Notes under the pieces: model-generated
Databases searched by the model: none
Told to the model about the DNA's origin: nothing
What the model saw: only the letters and a program-made list of their open reading frames with translations
Made by a program: the position numbers and the translations under genes
In this document: piece by piece, positions 1 to 8,853 of the stretch
Layout: each line of letters begins with the position of its first letter
How positions within the stretch are numbered: the stretch's first letter is position 1
DNA from: Sulfitobacter sp.
Lineage (GTDB): Bacteria; Pseudomonadota; Alphaproteobacteria; Rhodobacterales; Rhodobacteraceae
Reading direction: 5' to 3'
NCBI GenBank assembly: GCA_013002405.1
Contig: JABDKA010000135.1
Location: 1 to 36,675, forward strand
DNA: 36,675 nucleotides

Positions 1-1879
1 CGGAGAGTGGATACTTGTCGTGAATGCCCTTCCAATAGCCCAGGCGCTTGCCCTTCTCGTCGTACTCGAAATAGCCGGCCTTGGCCTTGCGGCCCAGACG
101 CCCGATGTCCTCCATCCAGACGATCAGGTCGTCAGCCTCGGATGCAGGGTACTCATTGCCCATCGCCTTTTTCGATGCCCGCATGATCTTGGTCGCCAGA
201 TCGATGGAGGTTTCGTCCCCCAACTGGATCGGCCCTACGGGAAAACCCATCATCTGCGCGGCGTTGTCGATCAGCGCCGGGGCCACGCCCTCGGTCACCA
301 TGCGCGTCGCCTCACCACCGTAAGGAATGATGCAGCGGTTGGCGTAGAAGAAGCGCGCGTCGTTGACTACGATGGGCGTCTTGCGGATCTGGCGGACATA
401 GTCCAGCGCCTTTGCCACGGCCCGGTCGCCCGTTTCGGCACCCTTGATGATCTCCACCAGCAGCATCCTCTCAACGGGGGAGAAGAAGTGGATGCCGATG
501 AACTGCTCGGGGCGCACACTCGCCTTGGCCAGATCAGTGATCGGCAGGGTGGAGGTGTTGGAAGCAAAGATGCAGTCGTCAGAGATGATGGCCTCAACCT
601 TCTTGGTCATCTCGGCCTTCACTTCCGTGTCCTCAAAGACGGCTTCGATGATCAAGTCGCAGTCCCTGAGCGCGTCCAGATCGGCCGTCGCGGTGATGAG
701 GCTGAGCAACTGCTCCTTCTTCTCCGGCGTGGCTTTCCGACGGGCGATGCCCTTGTCCATATAGGCTTCCGAATAGGCCTTGCCCTTGTCCGCAGCTGCC
801 TGATCACGGTCGATCAGCACCACATCGATGCCCGCCTGAGCGGAGACAAGTGCGATGCCTGCACCCATCATGCCCGCGCCCAGTACGCCCAGCTTCTTGA
901 CTCGCTGATCGGGGATGCCTGCAGGGCGCACGGCACCCTTTTCCAGCGCTTCCTTGTTGAGGAAGAGCGAGCGGATCATGGCGGAGGATGAGGGGTTCAT
1001 CAGGATGTTGGTGAACCAGCGCGCCTCGATCTTGAGGGCCGTGTCGAAGGGTACGAGCGCGCCTTCGTAAACGGCCGAGAGAAGCGCCTTGGCCGCCGGA
1101 AAGGCACCCTTGGTCTTGCCGTTCACCATGGCATTGGCCCCGACGAATGTCATGAAGCCGGCGGGGTGATAGGGGGCACCACCGGGCATCTTGTACCCCT
1201 TGGCGTCCCAGGGTTTGACCAGGTCCGCGTCCTTTGCGTTAAGCACCCACTCACGTGCGGCGGCAACGGGATCATCCACCACTTCGTCAATGAGGCCCGC
1301 CTTCACGGCGGCGGCGGGGGCGACCATCTTGCCTTCCAGCAGGAAGGGGGCCGCGTTCATCGCGCCCAGCTTGAAGGAAAGGCGCGTGGTACCACCGGCA
1401 CCGGGGAAGATGCCGACCATGATCTCTGGCAGGCCGATGCGGGCCTTGGGGTTGTCAGCGCAGAAGATGCGGTGCGTGGCCAGGGGCAGTTCCAGCCCGA
1501 TGCCCGCTGCCGTGCCCGGCAGGGCCGAAGCGATCGGCTTGCCGCCCTTGAGCTTCTTGGGGTCCATGCCCGCACGCTCGATCTTGCGCAGCAGTCCGTG
1601 CATCCGCATCGTTCCTTCGAAAAGGCCCTTGGCGGGATCGTCGCCCGCCTCCGCGCGCAGCTTGCCCAGCAGGTTGAGGTCCATGCCGCCGGCGAAGGAG
1701 TCTTCCTTGCCAGAGGTAATGACGATGCCCTTGACGGCCTCATCCGCGAGCGCTTCGTCAATCAGACGGTCCAGCAATTCAATGCCCTCGAAGGACATGA
1801 CATTCATGGATTTGCCTTCAACGTCCCAGGTGATCAGGGCGACGCCATCGGCGTCTTTTTGCATTTTGAAATCAGTCAT
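1..1879 (-). CDS. fadJ: FadJ-type 3-hydroxyacyl-CoA dehydrogenase / enoyl-CoA hydratase (C-terminus cut by window edge)
   Basis: This is the multifunctional beta-oxidation protein that hydrates trans-2-enoyl-CoA and oxidises the 3-hydroxyacyl-CoA with NAD+. The reading frame is open from the ATG at 1879 to base 1, about 626 codons, so roughly the last 100 residues are missing. The N-terminal crotonase domain shows an oxyanion-loop segment (SFAGGMDLN, near residue 62) and the catalytic-region pattern [14 protein letters not shown]. The dehydrogenase domain begins near residue 330 with a Rossmann motif GAGMMGAG and has the catalytic-His motif [11 protein letters not shown] near residue 462. The start follows a GGAGAGAGACA ribosome site and lies 22 bases after the fadA stop, so the two are co-transcribed. 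fadJ rather than fadB is chosen because the thiolase is upstream in the Rhodobacteraceae arrangement; the name is less certain than the function. Confidence 0.93.
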   Translation of the reverse strand, partial: MTDFKMQKDADGVALITWDVEGKSMNVMSFEGIELLDRLIDEALADEAVKGIVITSGKEDSFAGGMDLNLLGKLRAEAGDDPAKGLFEGTMRMHGLLRKIERAGMDPKKLKGGKPIASALPGTAAGIGLELPLATHRIFCADNPKARIGLPEIMVGIFPGAGGTTRLSFKLGAMNAAPFLLEGKMVAPAAAVKAGLIDEVVDDPVAAAREWVLNAKDADLVKPWDAKGYKMPGGAPYHPAGFMTFVGANAMVNGKTKGAFPAAKALLSAVYEGALVPFDTALKIEARWFTNILMNPSSSAMIRSLFLNKEALEKGAVRPAGIPDQRVKKLGVLGAGMMGAGIALVSAQAGIDVVLIDRDQAAADKGKAYSEAYMDKGIARRKATPEKKEQLLSLITATADLDALRDCDLIIEAVFEDTEVKAEMTKKVEAIISDDCIFASNTSTLPITDLAKASVRPEQFIGIHFFSPVERMLLVEIIKGAETGDRAVAKALDYVRQIRKTPIVVNDARFFYANRCIIPYGGEATRMVTEGVAPALIDNAAQMMGFPVGPIQLGDETSIDLATKIMRASKKAMGNEYPASEADDLIVWMEDIGRLGRKAKAGYFEYDEKGKRLGYWKGIHDKYPLS

Positions 1880-1901
1880 TTGTCTCTCTCCTGATGTCTG
1901 C

Positions 1902-3113
1902 TCAGACGCGTTCGATGATGGTGGCGGCACCCATGCCGGAGGCGATGCAGAGGGTGGCGAGACCCACCTCCTTGTCGGCGCGCTCAAGCTCATCGAGCAG
2001 GGTGCCGATGATCATCGCACCGGTGGCGCCCAGGGGGTGACCCATGGCAATGGAACCACCGTTCACGTTGACCTTGTCGTGCTCGACGTTGAACGCCTCC
2101 ATGAAGCGCATCACGACCGAAGCGAAGGCCTCATTCACCTCAAAGAGGTCAATGTCGCCGATGGTCATACCGTTCTCGGCCAGGATCTTCTCGGTCACGG
2201 GAACGGGGCCGGTCAGCATGATGGTGGGATCGGTGCCGATCTTGGCGGTGGCGCGGATGCGGGCGCGGGGCTTGAGGCCATATTGCTCGCCGAATTCCTT
2301 GTTGCCGATCAGCACGGCGGCAGCACCGTCCACGATGCCGGAGGAGTTGCCCGCGTGGTGGATGTGATTGATCCGCTCGAGGTGAGGGTACTTGAGGATC
2401 GCGACCTTGTCGAAGCCCGGCATGACCTCGCCCATCTGCTGGAAGGCGGGGCTGAGGGAGCCGAGGGACTGCATGTCCGTCTCGGGACGCATATATTCGT
2501 CGTGATCGAGGATCGTCAGACCGTTCTGGTCCTTGATCTGGATCACCGACTTGGCAAAGCGATTGTCGTCCCAGGCGGCCTTGGCGCGCTTCTGGCTTTC
2601 CACGGCGAGCATGTCGGCGTCGTCGCGGGAATAGCCATACTCGGTCGCGATAATATCCGCGGATATACCCTGAGGAACGAAGTACTGGTCAAGTGCGAGA
2701 GACGGGTCCACCGCGATGGCCGCCCCGTCGGAGCCCATGGCCACGCGGCCCATCATCTCCACGCCGCCCGCGATATAGGCTTGGCCTGCGCCGCCCTTGA
2801 CCTGGTTGGCGGCCAGGTTCACGGCCTCCATGCCGGAGGCGCAGAAGCGGTTGATGGCGAGCCCCGGGATGGATTCATCCAGATCCGAGGCCAGTACGGC
2901 GGAGCGCGCGAGGCAACCGCCCTGCTCCATCACCTGGGTCACGTTGCCCCAGATCACGTCCTCGACGGCGTGGCCTTCGAGGTTGTTACGGTCCTTGAGG
3001 GCGTTCATGGTCTGGGCAGAGAGCCGCACGGCGGTCACCTCATGCAGGGAGCCGTCCTTGCGGCCCTTGCCGCGCGGGGTACGCAGGGCGTCGTAGATAT
3101 AGGCGTCGGTCAT
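1902..3113 (-). CDS. fadA: Acetyl-CoA C-acyltransferase (thiolase)
   Basis: Type I thiolase of 403 residues that cleaves 3-ketoacyl-CoA with CoA to give acetyl-CoA and a shortened acyl-CoA. The three catalytic elements are visible: the nucleophilic Cys91 in [10 protein letters not shown], the His359 in [14 protein letters not shown], and the C-terminal proton-donor Cys389 in [10 protein letters not shown]. The length matches the family. The start at 3113 has an AAGGAGACCCCGA ribosome site. The gene lies 14 bases after a GST-like gene and 22 bases before fadJ, giving a fadA-fadJ tail to the fatty-acid operon. A biosynthetic PhaA-type role is less likely because of the neighbouring fadJ and acyl-CoA dehydrogenases. 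Confidence 0.95.
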   Translation of the reverse strand: MTDAYIYDALRTPRGKGRKDGSLHEVTAVRLSAQTMNALKDRNNLEGHAVEDVIWGNVTQVMEQGGCLARSAVLASDLDESIPGLAINRFCASGMEAVNLAANQVKGGAGQAYIAGGVEMMGRVAMGSDGAAIAVDPSLALDQYFVPQGISADIIATEYGYSRDDADMLAVESQKRAKAAWDDNRFAKSVIQIKDQNGLTILDHDEYMRPETDMQSLGSLSPAFQQMGEVMPGFDKVAILKYPHLERINHIHHAGNSSGIVDGAAAVLIGNKEFGEQYGLKPRARIRATAKIGTDPTIMLTGPVPVTEKILAENGMTIGDIDLFEVNEAFASVVMRFMEAFNVEHDKVNVNGGSIAMGHPLGATGAMIIGTLLDELERADKEVGLATLCIASGMGAATIIERV

Positions 3114-3127
3114 TCGGGGTCTCCTTG

Positions 3128-3766
3128 TCAGGCGCGGTCAGCCGGGCTGCCGGGCATCAGATCGTATGGGGCTTTCCAGCCCGGTTGTTCGGAAAGGCGG
3201 GTGAGCCAGGCGTCGATGTTGGGCCATTCGGCCCGGTTGAAGCCGAAGGGCTCGGGATAATAGAGGTAGCCGCAGCAGGAGAGGTCCGCGTTGGTGACGC
3301 TGTCACCGACGATCCAGTCGCGGCCCGCCAAGTGATCATCGAGGACCTTGTAGGCAGCCTGCAAGCGGCCCTGGTTGAAGGCGATGACCTCCTTGGGCTG
3401 TTTTTCTTCGGGCAGGAAATTCATCAGGAAGCGTGTCATGCCCGCCATCGAGCTGAGCTTGTGATTGTCCCAAAGCACCCAGCGCAGGATCTCGCGGCGT
3501 TCCTCGGCGTCCTTGCCGCCGAACTTGCCGGACTTCTCCGAGACGTAGTCCTGAATGACGCCCGACTGGGTCAGGCGCATATCGCCGTCCACCATGACCG
3601 GCGCTTCGCCCATCACATTGACTTCTTTGCGATAATCGGGTGACCGGGTCTCACCGCCGAAAAAGTCGACCTTGACCGGCTCCCAGTCCAACCCGGAAAG
3701 CTGCAAAGCAAGGGCTGCCTTGTAGGCGTTGCCAGATTCACCGAAGCAGTAGAGTTTGATGGTCAT
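3128..3766 (-). CDS. Glutathione S-transferase family protein
   Basis: A 212-residue protein with the two-domain GST layout. The N-terminal thioredoxin-like half (residues 1-75) has MTIKLYCFGESGNAYK, the cis-proline region GEAPVMVDGDM and the glutathione-contacting LTQSGVIQDY; the C-terminal half is helical and contains the usual N-capping-box-like segment DWIVGDSVTNADL. There is a Ser/Asn rather than Cys at the usual catalytic position, so ordinary conjugation chemistry is not assured. It is placed directly upstream of fadA with a 14-base gap, which suggests a role linked to acyl-CoA degradation, for example handling reactive enoyl or aldehyde intermediates; that role is inference. Confidence 0.9.
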   Translation of the reverse strand: MTIKLYCFGESGNAYKAALALQLSGLDWEPVKVDFFGGETRSPDYRKEVNVMGEAPVMVDGDMRLTQSGVIQDYVSEKSGKFGGKDAEERREILRWVLWDNHKLSSMAGMTRFLMNFLPEEKQPKEVIAFNQGRLQAAYKVLDDHLAGRDWIVGDSVTNADLSCCGYLYYPEPFGFNRAEWPNIDAWLTRLSEQPGWKAPYDLMPGSPADRA

Positions 3767-3832
3767 AAGTCCGTCCCTTTTTGGGTCCCGTTGGACCGGG
3801 AGTTCACACCCCCGGACCCCAGTAGAGGTTTG

Positions 3833-3847
3833 TTTGGCAAGATGAAG
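3833..3847 (-). repeat. Dispersed short repeat CTTCATCTTGCC, copy A
   Basis: On the minus strand this reads CTTCATCTTGCCAAA. It is inverted relative to copy B at 3993 and the pair brackets about 145 bases of intergenic DNA. A third copy of the 12-bp core is at 12984. All three are intergenic. Confidence 0.55.
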
Positions 3848-3941
3848 AAGCTTTGGCAGCCCTTAACCTTTCGTTAAGCAGGCCCTTCGTAACGTAACGT
3901 CGCAGGGCAGGCTGGAAAGCTGTGTCCTGTGCAAGGTGAAG

Positions 3942-3974
3942 CCCCGCCTTCGGAATGCACCGTTCGGGGCGGGG
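3942..3974 (-). terminator. Possible terminator hairpin after the acyl-CoA dehydrogenase gene
   Basis: CCCCGCC (3942-3948) pairs perfectly with GGCGGGG (3968-3974) across a 19-base loop. It lies about 80 bases past the stop of the minus-strand acyl-CoA dehydrogenase gene. There is no clear T-tract, so it may be a stabilising or weak terminator hairpin. Confidence 0.4.
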
Positions 3975-3992
3975 TGGCGCTTCGGTCTTCTG

Positions 3993-4011
3993 CTTCATCT
4001 TGCCAAGTAAA
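3993..4011 (+). repeat. Dispersed short repeat CTTCATCTTGCC, copy B
   Basis: It reads CTTCATCTTGCCAAGTAAA on the plus strand and differs from copy A only after the first 14 bases. It sits close to the end of the acyl-CoA dehydrogenase gene. Confidence 0.55.
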
Positions 4012-4051
4012 CTCAAACCAAACCTCTTCCCTTGCGCTGCAGCCGCACGCT

Positions 4052-5209
4052 TCAGAGTGACCGTGCAATCAGTTCCTTCATGATCTCATTGGTACCGCCG
4101 TAGATCCGCTGGACACGGGCGTCGGCCCACATCTCGCCGATGGCGTATTCCTGCATGAAGCCATAGCCACCGTGGAGTTGCAGGCACTCGTCCAGGACCT
4201 CGCCCTGGGTGTCCGTCAGCCAGTATTTCGCCATTGCCGCACGCTCTACGGTCAGCTCACCGCGCAGGTGTTCGGCGATGCACTGGTCCAGGAAGGCACG
4301 GGCGACGGCCGTCTTGGTCTTGCATTCGGCCAGCTTGAAACGGGTGTTCTGGAACTGCAGGAGGTTGCCGCCGAAGGCTTCACGCTCTTTGCAGTACTGG
4401 ATGGTGCGTTCCACTGCCCCTTCCATCGCGCCAACCGCCTCACAGGCGATGATCAGGCGTTCCTGGGGCAGTTGCTGCATCATCTGGTAGAAGCCCTTGC
4501 CCTCTTCCCCGCCGAGGATGTTCTCGGGTGGGATCTCGACATTGTCGAAGAAAAGCTCGGAGGTGTCCGAGGCGTGTTTGCCAATCTTCTCGAGGTTTCG
4601 GCCGCGCTGGAAGCCTGTGGCCCCTTCGGTTTCGACCACCACCAGGCTCACGCCCTTGGAGCCTTGGGTTGGGTCCGTCTTGGCGGCGACGATGATCAGA
4701 CCGGCGTGCTGGCCGTTGGTGATGAAGGTCTTCTGGCCCGAGAGACGGTAGGCGTTGCCTTCGCGGATGGCCTTGGTCTTGATCGCCTGAACATCCGAGC
4801 CGGTGGAGGGCTCCGTCATGGCAAGTGCGCCCACCATCTCGCCCGAGACCATCTTGGGCAGCCAGCGCTTTTTCTGCTCTTCAGAGCCATAGGCGAGGAT
4901 ATAGTGGGCAACGATGCCCGAATGGATGCCATTGCCCCAGGAGGCGAGGTTGGCACGGGCCGCTTCGATCAGGATCGCGGCCTCGTGACCGAAATCACCG
5001 CCCGCGCCCCCGTACTCTTCGGGGACCGATGCGCAGAGCAGGCCCAGCTCACCGGCCTCGTTCCAGGTGTCGCGGTCCATCTCGGACTGCTTGCGCCACT
5101 TCTCGAACTTGGGCGCCCATTCGGTATTGATGAAATTTGTAGTCATCTCCGCAAGCATCTGGTGCTCGGCGGTCATCCAGGGGGATGAGTTTGTGGCGAT
5201 ATCTTTCAT
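4052..5209 (-). CDS. Acyl-CoA dehydrogenase (LCAD/IVD-like)
   Basis: FAD-dependent acyl-CoA dehydrogenase of 385 residues, expected to pass electrons to ETF. It has the FAD/substrate motif [14 protein letters not shown], the second signature [11 protein letters not shown] and the C-terminal pattern [34 protein letters not shown]. The usual catalytic Glu of the MCAD type (YEGT) is Gly here (YGGT). A Glu in the helix preceding KEREAFGG aligns with the alternative base used by long-chain and isovaleryl-type enzymes, so the enzyme is probably active. I chose the ATG at 5209 because an AGGG lies about nine bases upstream; the ATG at 5218 would have no spacing to it. It follows a small gene by 14 bases. 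Substrate chain length cannot be read from sequence. Confidence 0.9.
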   Translation of the reverse strand: MKDIATNSSPWMTAEHQMLAEMTTNFINTEWAPKFEKWRKQSEMDRDTWNEAGELGLLCASVPEEYGGAGGDFGHEAAILIEAARANLASWGNGIHSGIVAHYILAYGSEEQKKRWLPKMVSGEMVGALAMTEPSTGSDVQAIKTKAIREGNAYRLSGQKTFITNGQHAGLIIVAAKTDPTQGSKGVSLVVVETEGATGFQRGRNLEKIGKHASDTSELFFDNVEIPPENILGGEEGKGFYQMMQQLPQERLIIACEAVGAMEGAVERTIQYCKEREAFGGNLLQFQNTRFKLAECKTKTAVARAFLDQCIAEHLRGELTVERAAMAKYWLTDTQGEVLDECLQLHGGYGFMQEYAIGEMWADARVQRIYGGTNEIMKELIARSL

Positions 5210-5223
5210 GTTGCGCATCCCTG

Positions 5224-5436
5224 TCAGCGTTTACGGTCCTCAAGCTCGGCGTTGAATAGCCGGAGCCGGGCGGTGAGGTTTTCCTCGTTCATAACGGAAT
5301 TGAAGTTCTCAAAGAGAAAAGAGAGCGCCTCGCCTTCGTCCAGTCCCGCCTCGGCGCTGAAATTCTTGAGTGCGCGGTAACCGTCTTCGGTCATGGCGAC
5401 CGGGAAGCGGCGGGTCAGGCGAAAGCGTTTGGGCAT
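5224..5436 (-). CDS. Small possible ribbon-helix-helix protein, 70 aa
   Basis: A short gene with a strong ribosome site (AAGGAGGAGACA before the ATG at 5436). The product is 70 residues: a basic N-terminus ([10 protein letters not shown]), a possible beta-strand (FPVAMT), then two predicted helices ([15 protein letters not shown] and [16 protein letters not shown]) followed by a charged third helix. Strand-helix-helix order with a basic strand resembles CopG/Arc DNA-binding folds, but I do not recognise a specific family. It sits between two acyl-CoA dehydrogenase genes, 15 bases before the second start, so it is co-transcribed with beta-oxidation genes. A regulator or an enzyme-associated small subunit are both possible. 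Confidence 0.7.
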   Translation of the reverse strand: MPKRFRLTRRFPVAMTEDGYRALKNFSAEAGLDEGEALSFLFENFNSVMNEENLTARLRLFNAELEDRKR

Positions 5437-5493
5437 TGTCTCCTCCTTCAAGGTAAGAAGGCCGGACACTGATGCCCGGCCTCCTGAAGTACC

Positions 5494-7275
5494 TTAGAAC
5501 TGATCGGCGGTCAGCGCCATCACGGTGTCCGCACCAGACTGAATCCGCGCCAGGTGCAGCGCCGTGGCGGGCAACTGGCGGGCCATATAGTAGCGGCCCG
5601 TTGCCAGCTTGCTTTCGTAGAACTCCTTGTCGGAGGCCCCGCCGTCCAGCGCCTGCTTGGCGGTCCAGCCCATGCGGGCCCACATTAGGCCAAGGCAGAC
5701 GTGGCCGAACATGTGCATGAAATCGTTGGAACCCGCCAGCGCGTGGTTGGGGTTCTTCATGCCGTTCTGCATGAAGTACATGCCCGCCTGCTGCAGATCT
5801 TTTGAGGCGGCCTTCAGCGGGTCCAGGAACTCCTTGTCGAAGGCCTCGTCCTGGCCTGCGTGGTCCTTGATGAAGCTCTTGACCAGATCGAAGAAGGCCA
5901 CCACGTGCTTGCCGCCGTCGGCAGCCAGCTTGCGGCCCACCAGATCCAGCGCCTGAACGCCGTTCGCACCCTCGTAGATCATCGCGATCCGGGCATCACG
6001 GGAGAACTGGGACATGCCCCACTCTTCGATATAGCCGTGGCCGCCGTAGACCTGCTGGGCCTTGATGGTCATGTCATAGCCCACATCCGTCAGGAAGCCC
6101 TTGATGACGGGGGTCAGGAGAGAGACGAGGCCATCTGCATCCTTGTCCTCGGACCGGTGGGCAGCGTCGATCATGGTGGCGCCCCAGAGGATGAAGGCCC
6201 GTGCCCCTTCGGCAAAGGACTTCTGGTCCATCAGCGAACGGCGGATATCGGGGTGCACGATCAGCGGATCGGCGGGCTTGTCAGGGGCCTCTGCCCCGGT
6301 CACGGCACGCCCCTGCAGGCGGTCCTTTGCGTAGGCGACGGCGTTCTGGTAGGCCACATCGGCCTGGGCCAGGCCCTGCATGCCGACGCCCAGACGGGCC
6401 TCGTTCATCATGGTGAACATGGCGCGCATGCCCTTGTGCTCAGTCCCGAGCAGATAGCCTGTCGCTTCGTCGTAGTTCATCACGCAGGTGGAGTTCCCGT
6501 GGATGCCCATCTTTTCCTCGATGGAGCCGACGGCGACGCCGTTGCGCTCACCCAAGGAGCCATCTTCGTTCACCAGGAATTTAGGCACGATGAAGAGGGA
6601 GACACCAGCGATCCCTTCGGGGCCGCCTTCGATCTTGGCCAGTACCAGATGGATGATATTGTCGGCCATGTTGTGCTCACCGGCGGAGATGAAGATCTTC
6701 TGACCGGTGATCTTGTAGGTGCCATCCTCCTGCGGGGCGGCCTTGGTGCGCATGAGCCCCAGGTCGGTGCCGCAGTGGGGTTCGGTCAGGTTCATGGTGC
6801 CGGTCCAGTCGCATGAGACCATCTTGGGCAGGTAGGTGTCTTTCTGCGCGTCCGTGCCATGGGCCAGGATCGCAGAGGCCGCACCGTGGGTCAGGCCCTG
6901 ATACATCGTGAAGGCCTGGTTGGCGGCGGAGAAGTACTCGCCCACGGCCGTACCCATCACGTAAGGCATACCCTGGCCGCCGTACTGCTCGGGCATATCA
7001 AGGCCTGTCCAGCCGCCCGCGCGGACTTGGTCAAAAGCCTCCTTGAAGCCGGTAGGGGTGTAGACGATGCCGTTCTCGAGGCGGCAGCCTTCCTTGTCAC
7101 CTACGATGTTGAGAGGTGCCACCACCTCTTGGGTCAGCTTGCCTGCCTCTTCGAGGATGGCGGAGGTGAAGTCGGCCTCAAGATCCTCGTAACCGGGGAT
7201 CTGGGCTTCTGAGACTTTCAGCACATCGTGAAGGATGAACTGCATGTCTTTGGTGGGGGCGGTGTACGTTGGCAT
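5494..7275 (-). CDS. Long acyl-CoA dehydrogenase, DmdC/FadE type
   Basis: A 593-residue acyl-CoA dehydrogenase, about 200 residues longer than the classical family. It has an N-terminal extension ([16 protein letters not shown]), the FAD motif [13 protein letters not shown] (161-173), the second motif [16 protein letters not shown], the [29 protein letters not shown] segment with the catalytic Glu435, and a C-terminal helical domain. This architecture is shared by 3-methylmercaptopropionyl-CoA dehydrogenase (DmdC) of DMSP degradation and by FadE-type fatty acyl-CoA dehydrogenases. The fadA/fadJ neighbourhood favours fatty acids; a DmdC role cannot be excluded. A GGGAGAG ribosome site precedes the ATG. 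It is downstream of a MerR regulator gene by 48 bases. Confidence 0.92.
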   Translation of the reverse strand: MPTYTAPTKDMQFILHDVLKVSEAQIPGYEDLEADFTSAILEEAGKLTQEVVAPLNIVGDKEGCRLENGIVYTPTGFKEAFDQVRAGGWTGLDMPEQYGGQGMPYVMGTAVGEYFSAANQAFTMYQGLTHGAASAILAHGTDAQKDTYLPKMVSCDWTGTMNLTEPHCGTDLGLMRTKAAPQEDGTYKITGQKIFISAGEHNMADNIIHLVLAKIEGGPEGIAGVSLFIVPKFLVNEDGSLGERNGVAVGSIEEKMGIHGNSTCVMNYDEATGYLLGTEHKGMRAMFTMMNEARLGVGMQGLAQADVAYQNAVAYAKDRLQGRAVTGAEAPDKPADPLIVHPDIRRSLMDQKSFAEGARAFILWGATMIDAAHRSEDKDADGLVSLLTPVIKGFLTDVGYDMTIKAQQVYGGHGYIEEWGMSQFSRDARIAMIYEGANGVQALDLVGRKLAADGGKHVVAFFDLVKSFIKDHAGQDEAFDKEFLDPLKAASKDLQQAGMYFMQNGMKNPNHALAGSNDFMHMFGHVCLGLMWARMGWTAKQALDGGASDKEFYESKLATGRYYMARQLPATALHLARIQSGADTVMALTADQF

Positions 7276-7323
7276 GGGGCTCTCCCTGGAGTCGTCTCAA
7301 TTATTGGGTCGATGCTGCGCCGC

Positions 7324-7725
7324 TTATTCTGCGGCGCTGCGGTTGTGCTGCATGGAGGCGATCATCTTTTCGCCCCACTTGAGTTGTTCGCGCAGGTCGT
7401 CGATGGCGCGGTCCATTTCCTCACGCTGGGTTTCCATGTCAGCCAGACGGTCCTGCGCGATCTCATAGGCGCGCTGGATCTGGGTCTGCTGCTGGTCGCC
7501 CATGTGGTAGAGGTCCAGAAGCTGGCGGATTTCCTCAAGGCTGAAGCCGAAACGTTTGCCGCGCAGGATCAGTTTGAGCCGGGCGCGATCGCGTTTGGTG
7601 AAGAGGCGTTTCTGGCCTTCCCGGATCGGGAAGAGCAGTTCCTTGGCCTCGTAAAAGCGCAGGGTGCGGGGCGTCACGTCGAAGGCATCGCACATCTGCC
7701 GGATTGTCATTGTATCGGTTGTCAT
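7324..7725 (-). CDS. MerR family transcriptional regulator (first of a tandem pair)
   Basis: A 133-residue MerR-type activator/repressor. The winged helix-turn-helix is at the N-terminus (MTIRQMCDAFDVTPRTLRFYEAKELL), followed by the second wing (RLFTKRDRARLKLILRGKRFGFSLEEIRQLLDLY) and a long coiled coil for dimerisation. No metal-binding cysteines occur, so it is of the ligand-sensing or LiuR-like class rather than MerR/CueR. The ATG at 7725 is preferred over the GTG at 7740 because of the GAGAAAAG upstream and the family N-terminus. It precedes the acyl-CoA dehydrogenase gene and probably controls the fatty-acid operon and itself. Confidence 0.9.
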   Translation of the reverse strand: MTTDTMTIRQMCDAFDVTPRTLRFYEAKELLFPIREGQKRLFTKRDRARLKLILRGKRFGFSLEEIRQLLDLYHMGDQQQTQIQRAYEIAQDRLADMETQREEMDRAIDDLREQLKWGEKMIASMQHNRSAAE

Positions 7726-7804
7726 CACTTTTCTCGTCACGAATGTGTCTGTTGCTGAGCTTCAGATGAGGTCTTGGGGTGATGCTTACAACATGCTCTC
7801 AGGT

Positions 7805-7823
7805 TGACGTAACCGATACGTCA
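7805..7823. promoter_or_regulatory. Candidate MerR operator, 19-bp inverted repeat
   Basis: TGACGTA-accga-TACGTCA is a perfect 7-bp inverted repeat with a 5-base spacer, the spacing typical of MerR-family dyads. It is about 80 bases upstream of the first MerR gene. The ACGT-containing half-sites resemble published LiuR-type operators of branched-chain and fatty-acid regulators. The binding protein is inferred. Confidence 0.55.
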
Positions 7824-7922
7824 CGTCACTTTGCGTCCTGGCCACCTCAAGCGGGGAAATGCCGTAACGGCACTTTGCTGCGGCGCGGCATCTTTGAGTG
7901 AATCGCGGTTGCCGGGGGCCTT

Positions 7923-8312
7923 CTACGCTTTACCGGCCCGCATGCCTTCAAGCAGCTGGACGGTCTTGTCGTGCAGGTTTTGAAGCTCGTCCATGGCCTC
8001 GTCCAGCTGTGCCCGTTCCTCTTTCAGACGGTCCAGCTGTTTGGCCGATTCCTCGATCCATACTGCCATCTGCGCTTCGGTGCCTTCGTTCTCGTAGATC
8101 AGAAGCCACTGGCGGATATCCTCCAGCGCGAAACCGAACTTGCGCCCGCGCATGATCAGCTCCATCCGGGCCAGTTCCCGGGGGCCGTAATAGCGCGCGC
8201 GGCCCTCCCTGTCGGGCTGAAGCAGCTCGATGTACTCGTAATAGCGCAGGGTTCGCGGCGTGACCTCGAACTGCGCGCACATCTCTTTGAACGAAAGGCG
8301 ATCCTCTGCCAT
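7923..8312 (-). CDS. MerR family transcriptional regulator (second of a tandem pair)
   Basis: A 129-residue MerR protein clearly paralogous to the product of the next gene: both contain VTPRTLR(F/Y)YE and a matching RGRKFGFALEDIRQWL / RGKRFGFSLEEIRQLL segment. A coiled coil occupies roughly residues 80-125. No cysteine metal ligands are visible. The ATG at 8312 (MAEDRLSFKEMC) has a GGAGGATCGGC ribosome site; upstream extension of the frame is not family-like. It is separated from the first MerR gene by about 200 bases and is divergent from two thioesterase genes, which it may regulate. Confidence 0.9.
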   Translation of the reverse strand: MAEDRLSFKEMCAQFEVTPRTLRYYEYIELLQPDREGRARYYGPRELARMELIMRGRKFGFALEDIRQWLLIYENEGTEAQMAVWIEESAKQLDRLKEERAQLDEAMDELQNLHDKTVQLLEGMRAGKA

Positions 8313-8341
8313 GCCGATCCTCCCGGACGGCAGGTTAGGAC

Positions 8342-8358
8342 GCGCTTTGTCCAAGCGC
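8342..8358 (-). promoter_or_regulatory. Candidate autoregulatory MerR-type operator/promoter
   Basis: GCGCTT-tgtcc-AAGCGC is a perfect 6-bp inverted repeat with a 5-base spacer. On the minus strand it falls between a possible -35 TTGCGC and a possible -10 TAACCT spaced 17 bases apart, the position where MerR proteins bind. It is 30 bases upstream of the second MerR gene. Confidence 0.45.
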
Positions 8359-8430
8359 AACCGATAGGCTTGCCCTTTGCGCGGTGCGACAGGATAAAGG
8401 GCGAAGATCCGCGAGGGATGAAGGACCGGC

Positions 8431-8853
8431 ATGAACGACAAGAACAAAATGGCGCGGCAATTCATCGAGGCGCTGCCCCATTCGCGGGCCCTTGGCATGG
8501 TGCTGGAGGAGCTGGATGCGGGAACGGCGGTCATTTCGCTTCCTTACGACGAAAAGCTGATCGGCGATCCCAAGACCGGGGTGGTGCACGGCGGTGCCGT
8601 GTCGGCCTTGATGGACACAAGCTGCGGGGCGGCGGTGATGAGCCATCCCAGCAATCCCCACGGCACAGCCACTATTGATTTGCGTATCGAATACCTGCGC
8701 GCGGCCACGCCGGGTCAGCGGATCACCACCAAGGCCACCTGTTATCACGTGACCCGCTCCGTCGCCTTCGTCCGTGCCACCGCCCGGGACGAGGAAGCGG
8801 AAAGCCTGGTGGCCACCGCGACCGGTACCTTCACGGTGGAGGCGCAGCGATGA
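8431..8853 (+). CDS. PaaI-family hotdog thioesterase
   Basis: A 140-residue single hotdog-fold protein that should hydrolyse an acyl-CoA thioester. The core motif is VVHGGAVSALMDTSCGAAV, where HGG and the following Asp are the catalytic elements of the PaaI/4HBT family, followed by TIDLRIEYLRAATPGQRITTKATC. A GAAGGA ribosome site lies ten bases upstream. The stop overlaps the start of the next gene by four bases (ATGA), so the pair is translationally coupled. It is divergent from a MerR regulator, and with the adjacent beta-oxidation genes a housekeeping or regulated CoA-release role is likely. Confidence 0.9.
   Translation: MNDKNKMARQFIEALPHSRALGMVLEELDAGTAVISLPYDEKLIGDPKTGVVHGGAVSALMDTSCGAAVMSHPSNPHGTATIDLRIEYLRAATPGQRITTKATCYHVTRSVAFVRATARDEEAESLVATATGTFTVEAQR

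Larger units (their letters stand above)
3767..4051. other. 285-bp intergenic region between GST and acyl-CoA dehydrogenase genes
   Basis: No convincing gene is seen. The stretch contains a G/C-rich inverted repeat at 3783-3820, two inverted copies of a short CTTCATCTTGCC repeat, a small hairpin CTTAAC-ctttc-GTTAAG at 3862-3878, an ACGT-rich stretch at 3888-3902 and a 7-bp GC stem at 3942-3974. It would hold the end of the upstream acyl-CoA dehydrogenase transcript and probably the promoter of the GST-fadA-fadJ operon, both on the minus strand. Confidence 0.6.

Noticed and set aside
20-991. Long plus-strand open frame opposite fadJ
   Set aside because: It is the antisense shadow of the clearly recognisable FadJ coding frame; its product has no family features.
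1191-3260. 689-codon plus-strand open frame spanning fadJ and fadA
   Set aside because: It runs antisense across two well-supported genes and the gap between them. High-GC codon bias explains its length.
3833-4011. Possible miniature mobile element bounded by inverted CTTCATCTTGCC copies
   Set aside because: No target-site duplication was seen and a third single copy exists elsewhere without a partner, so a dispersed short repeat is the simpler reading.
3804-4068. Short minus-strand open frames in the 285-bp gap
   Set aside because: No ribosome site or family resemblance, and they run through the repeat and hairpin elements.
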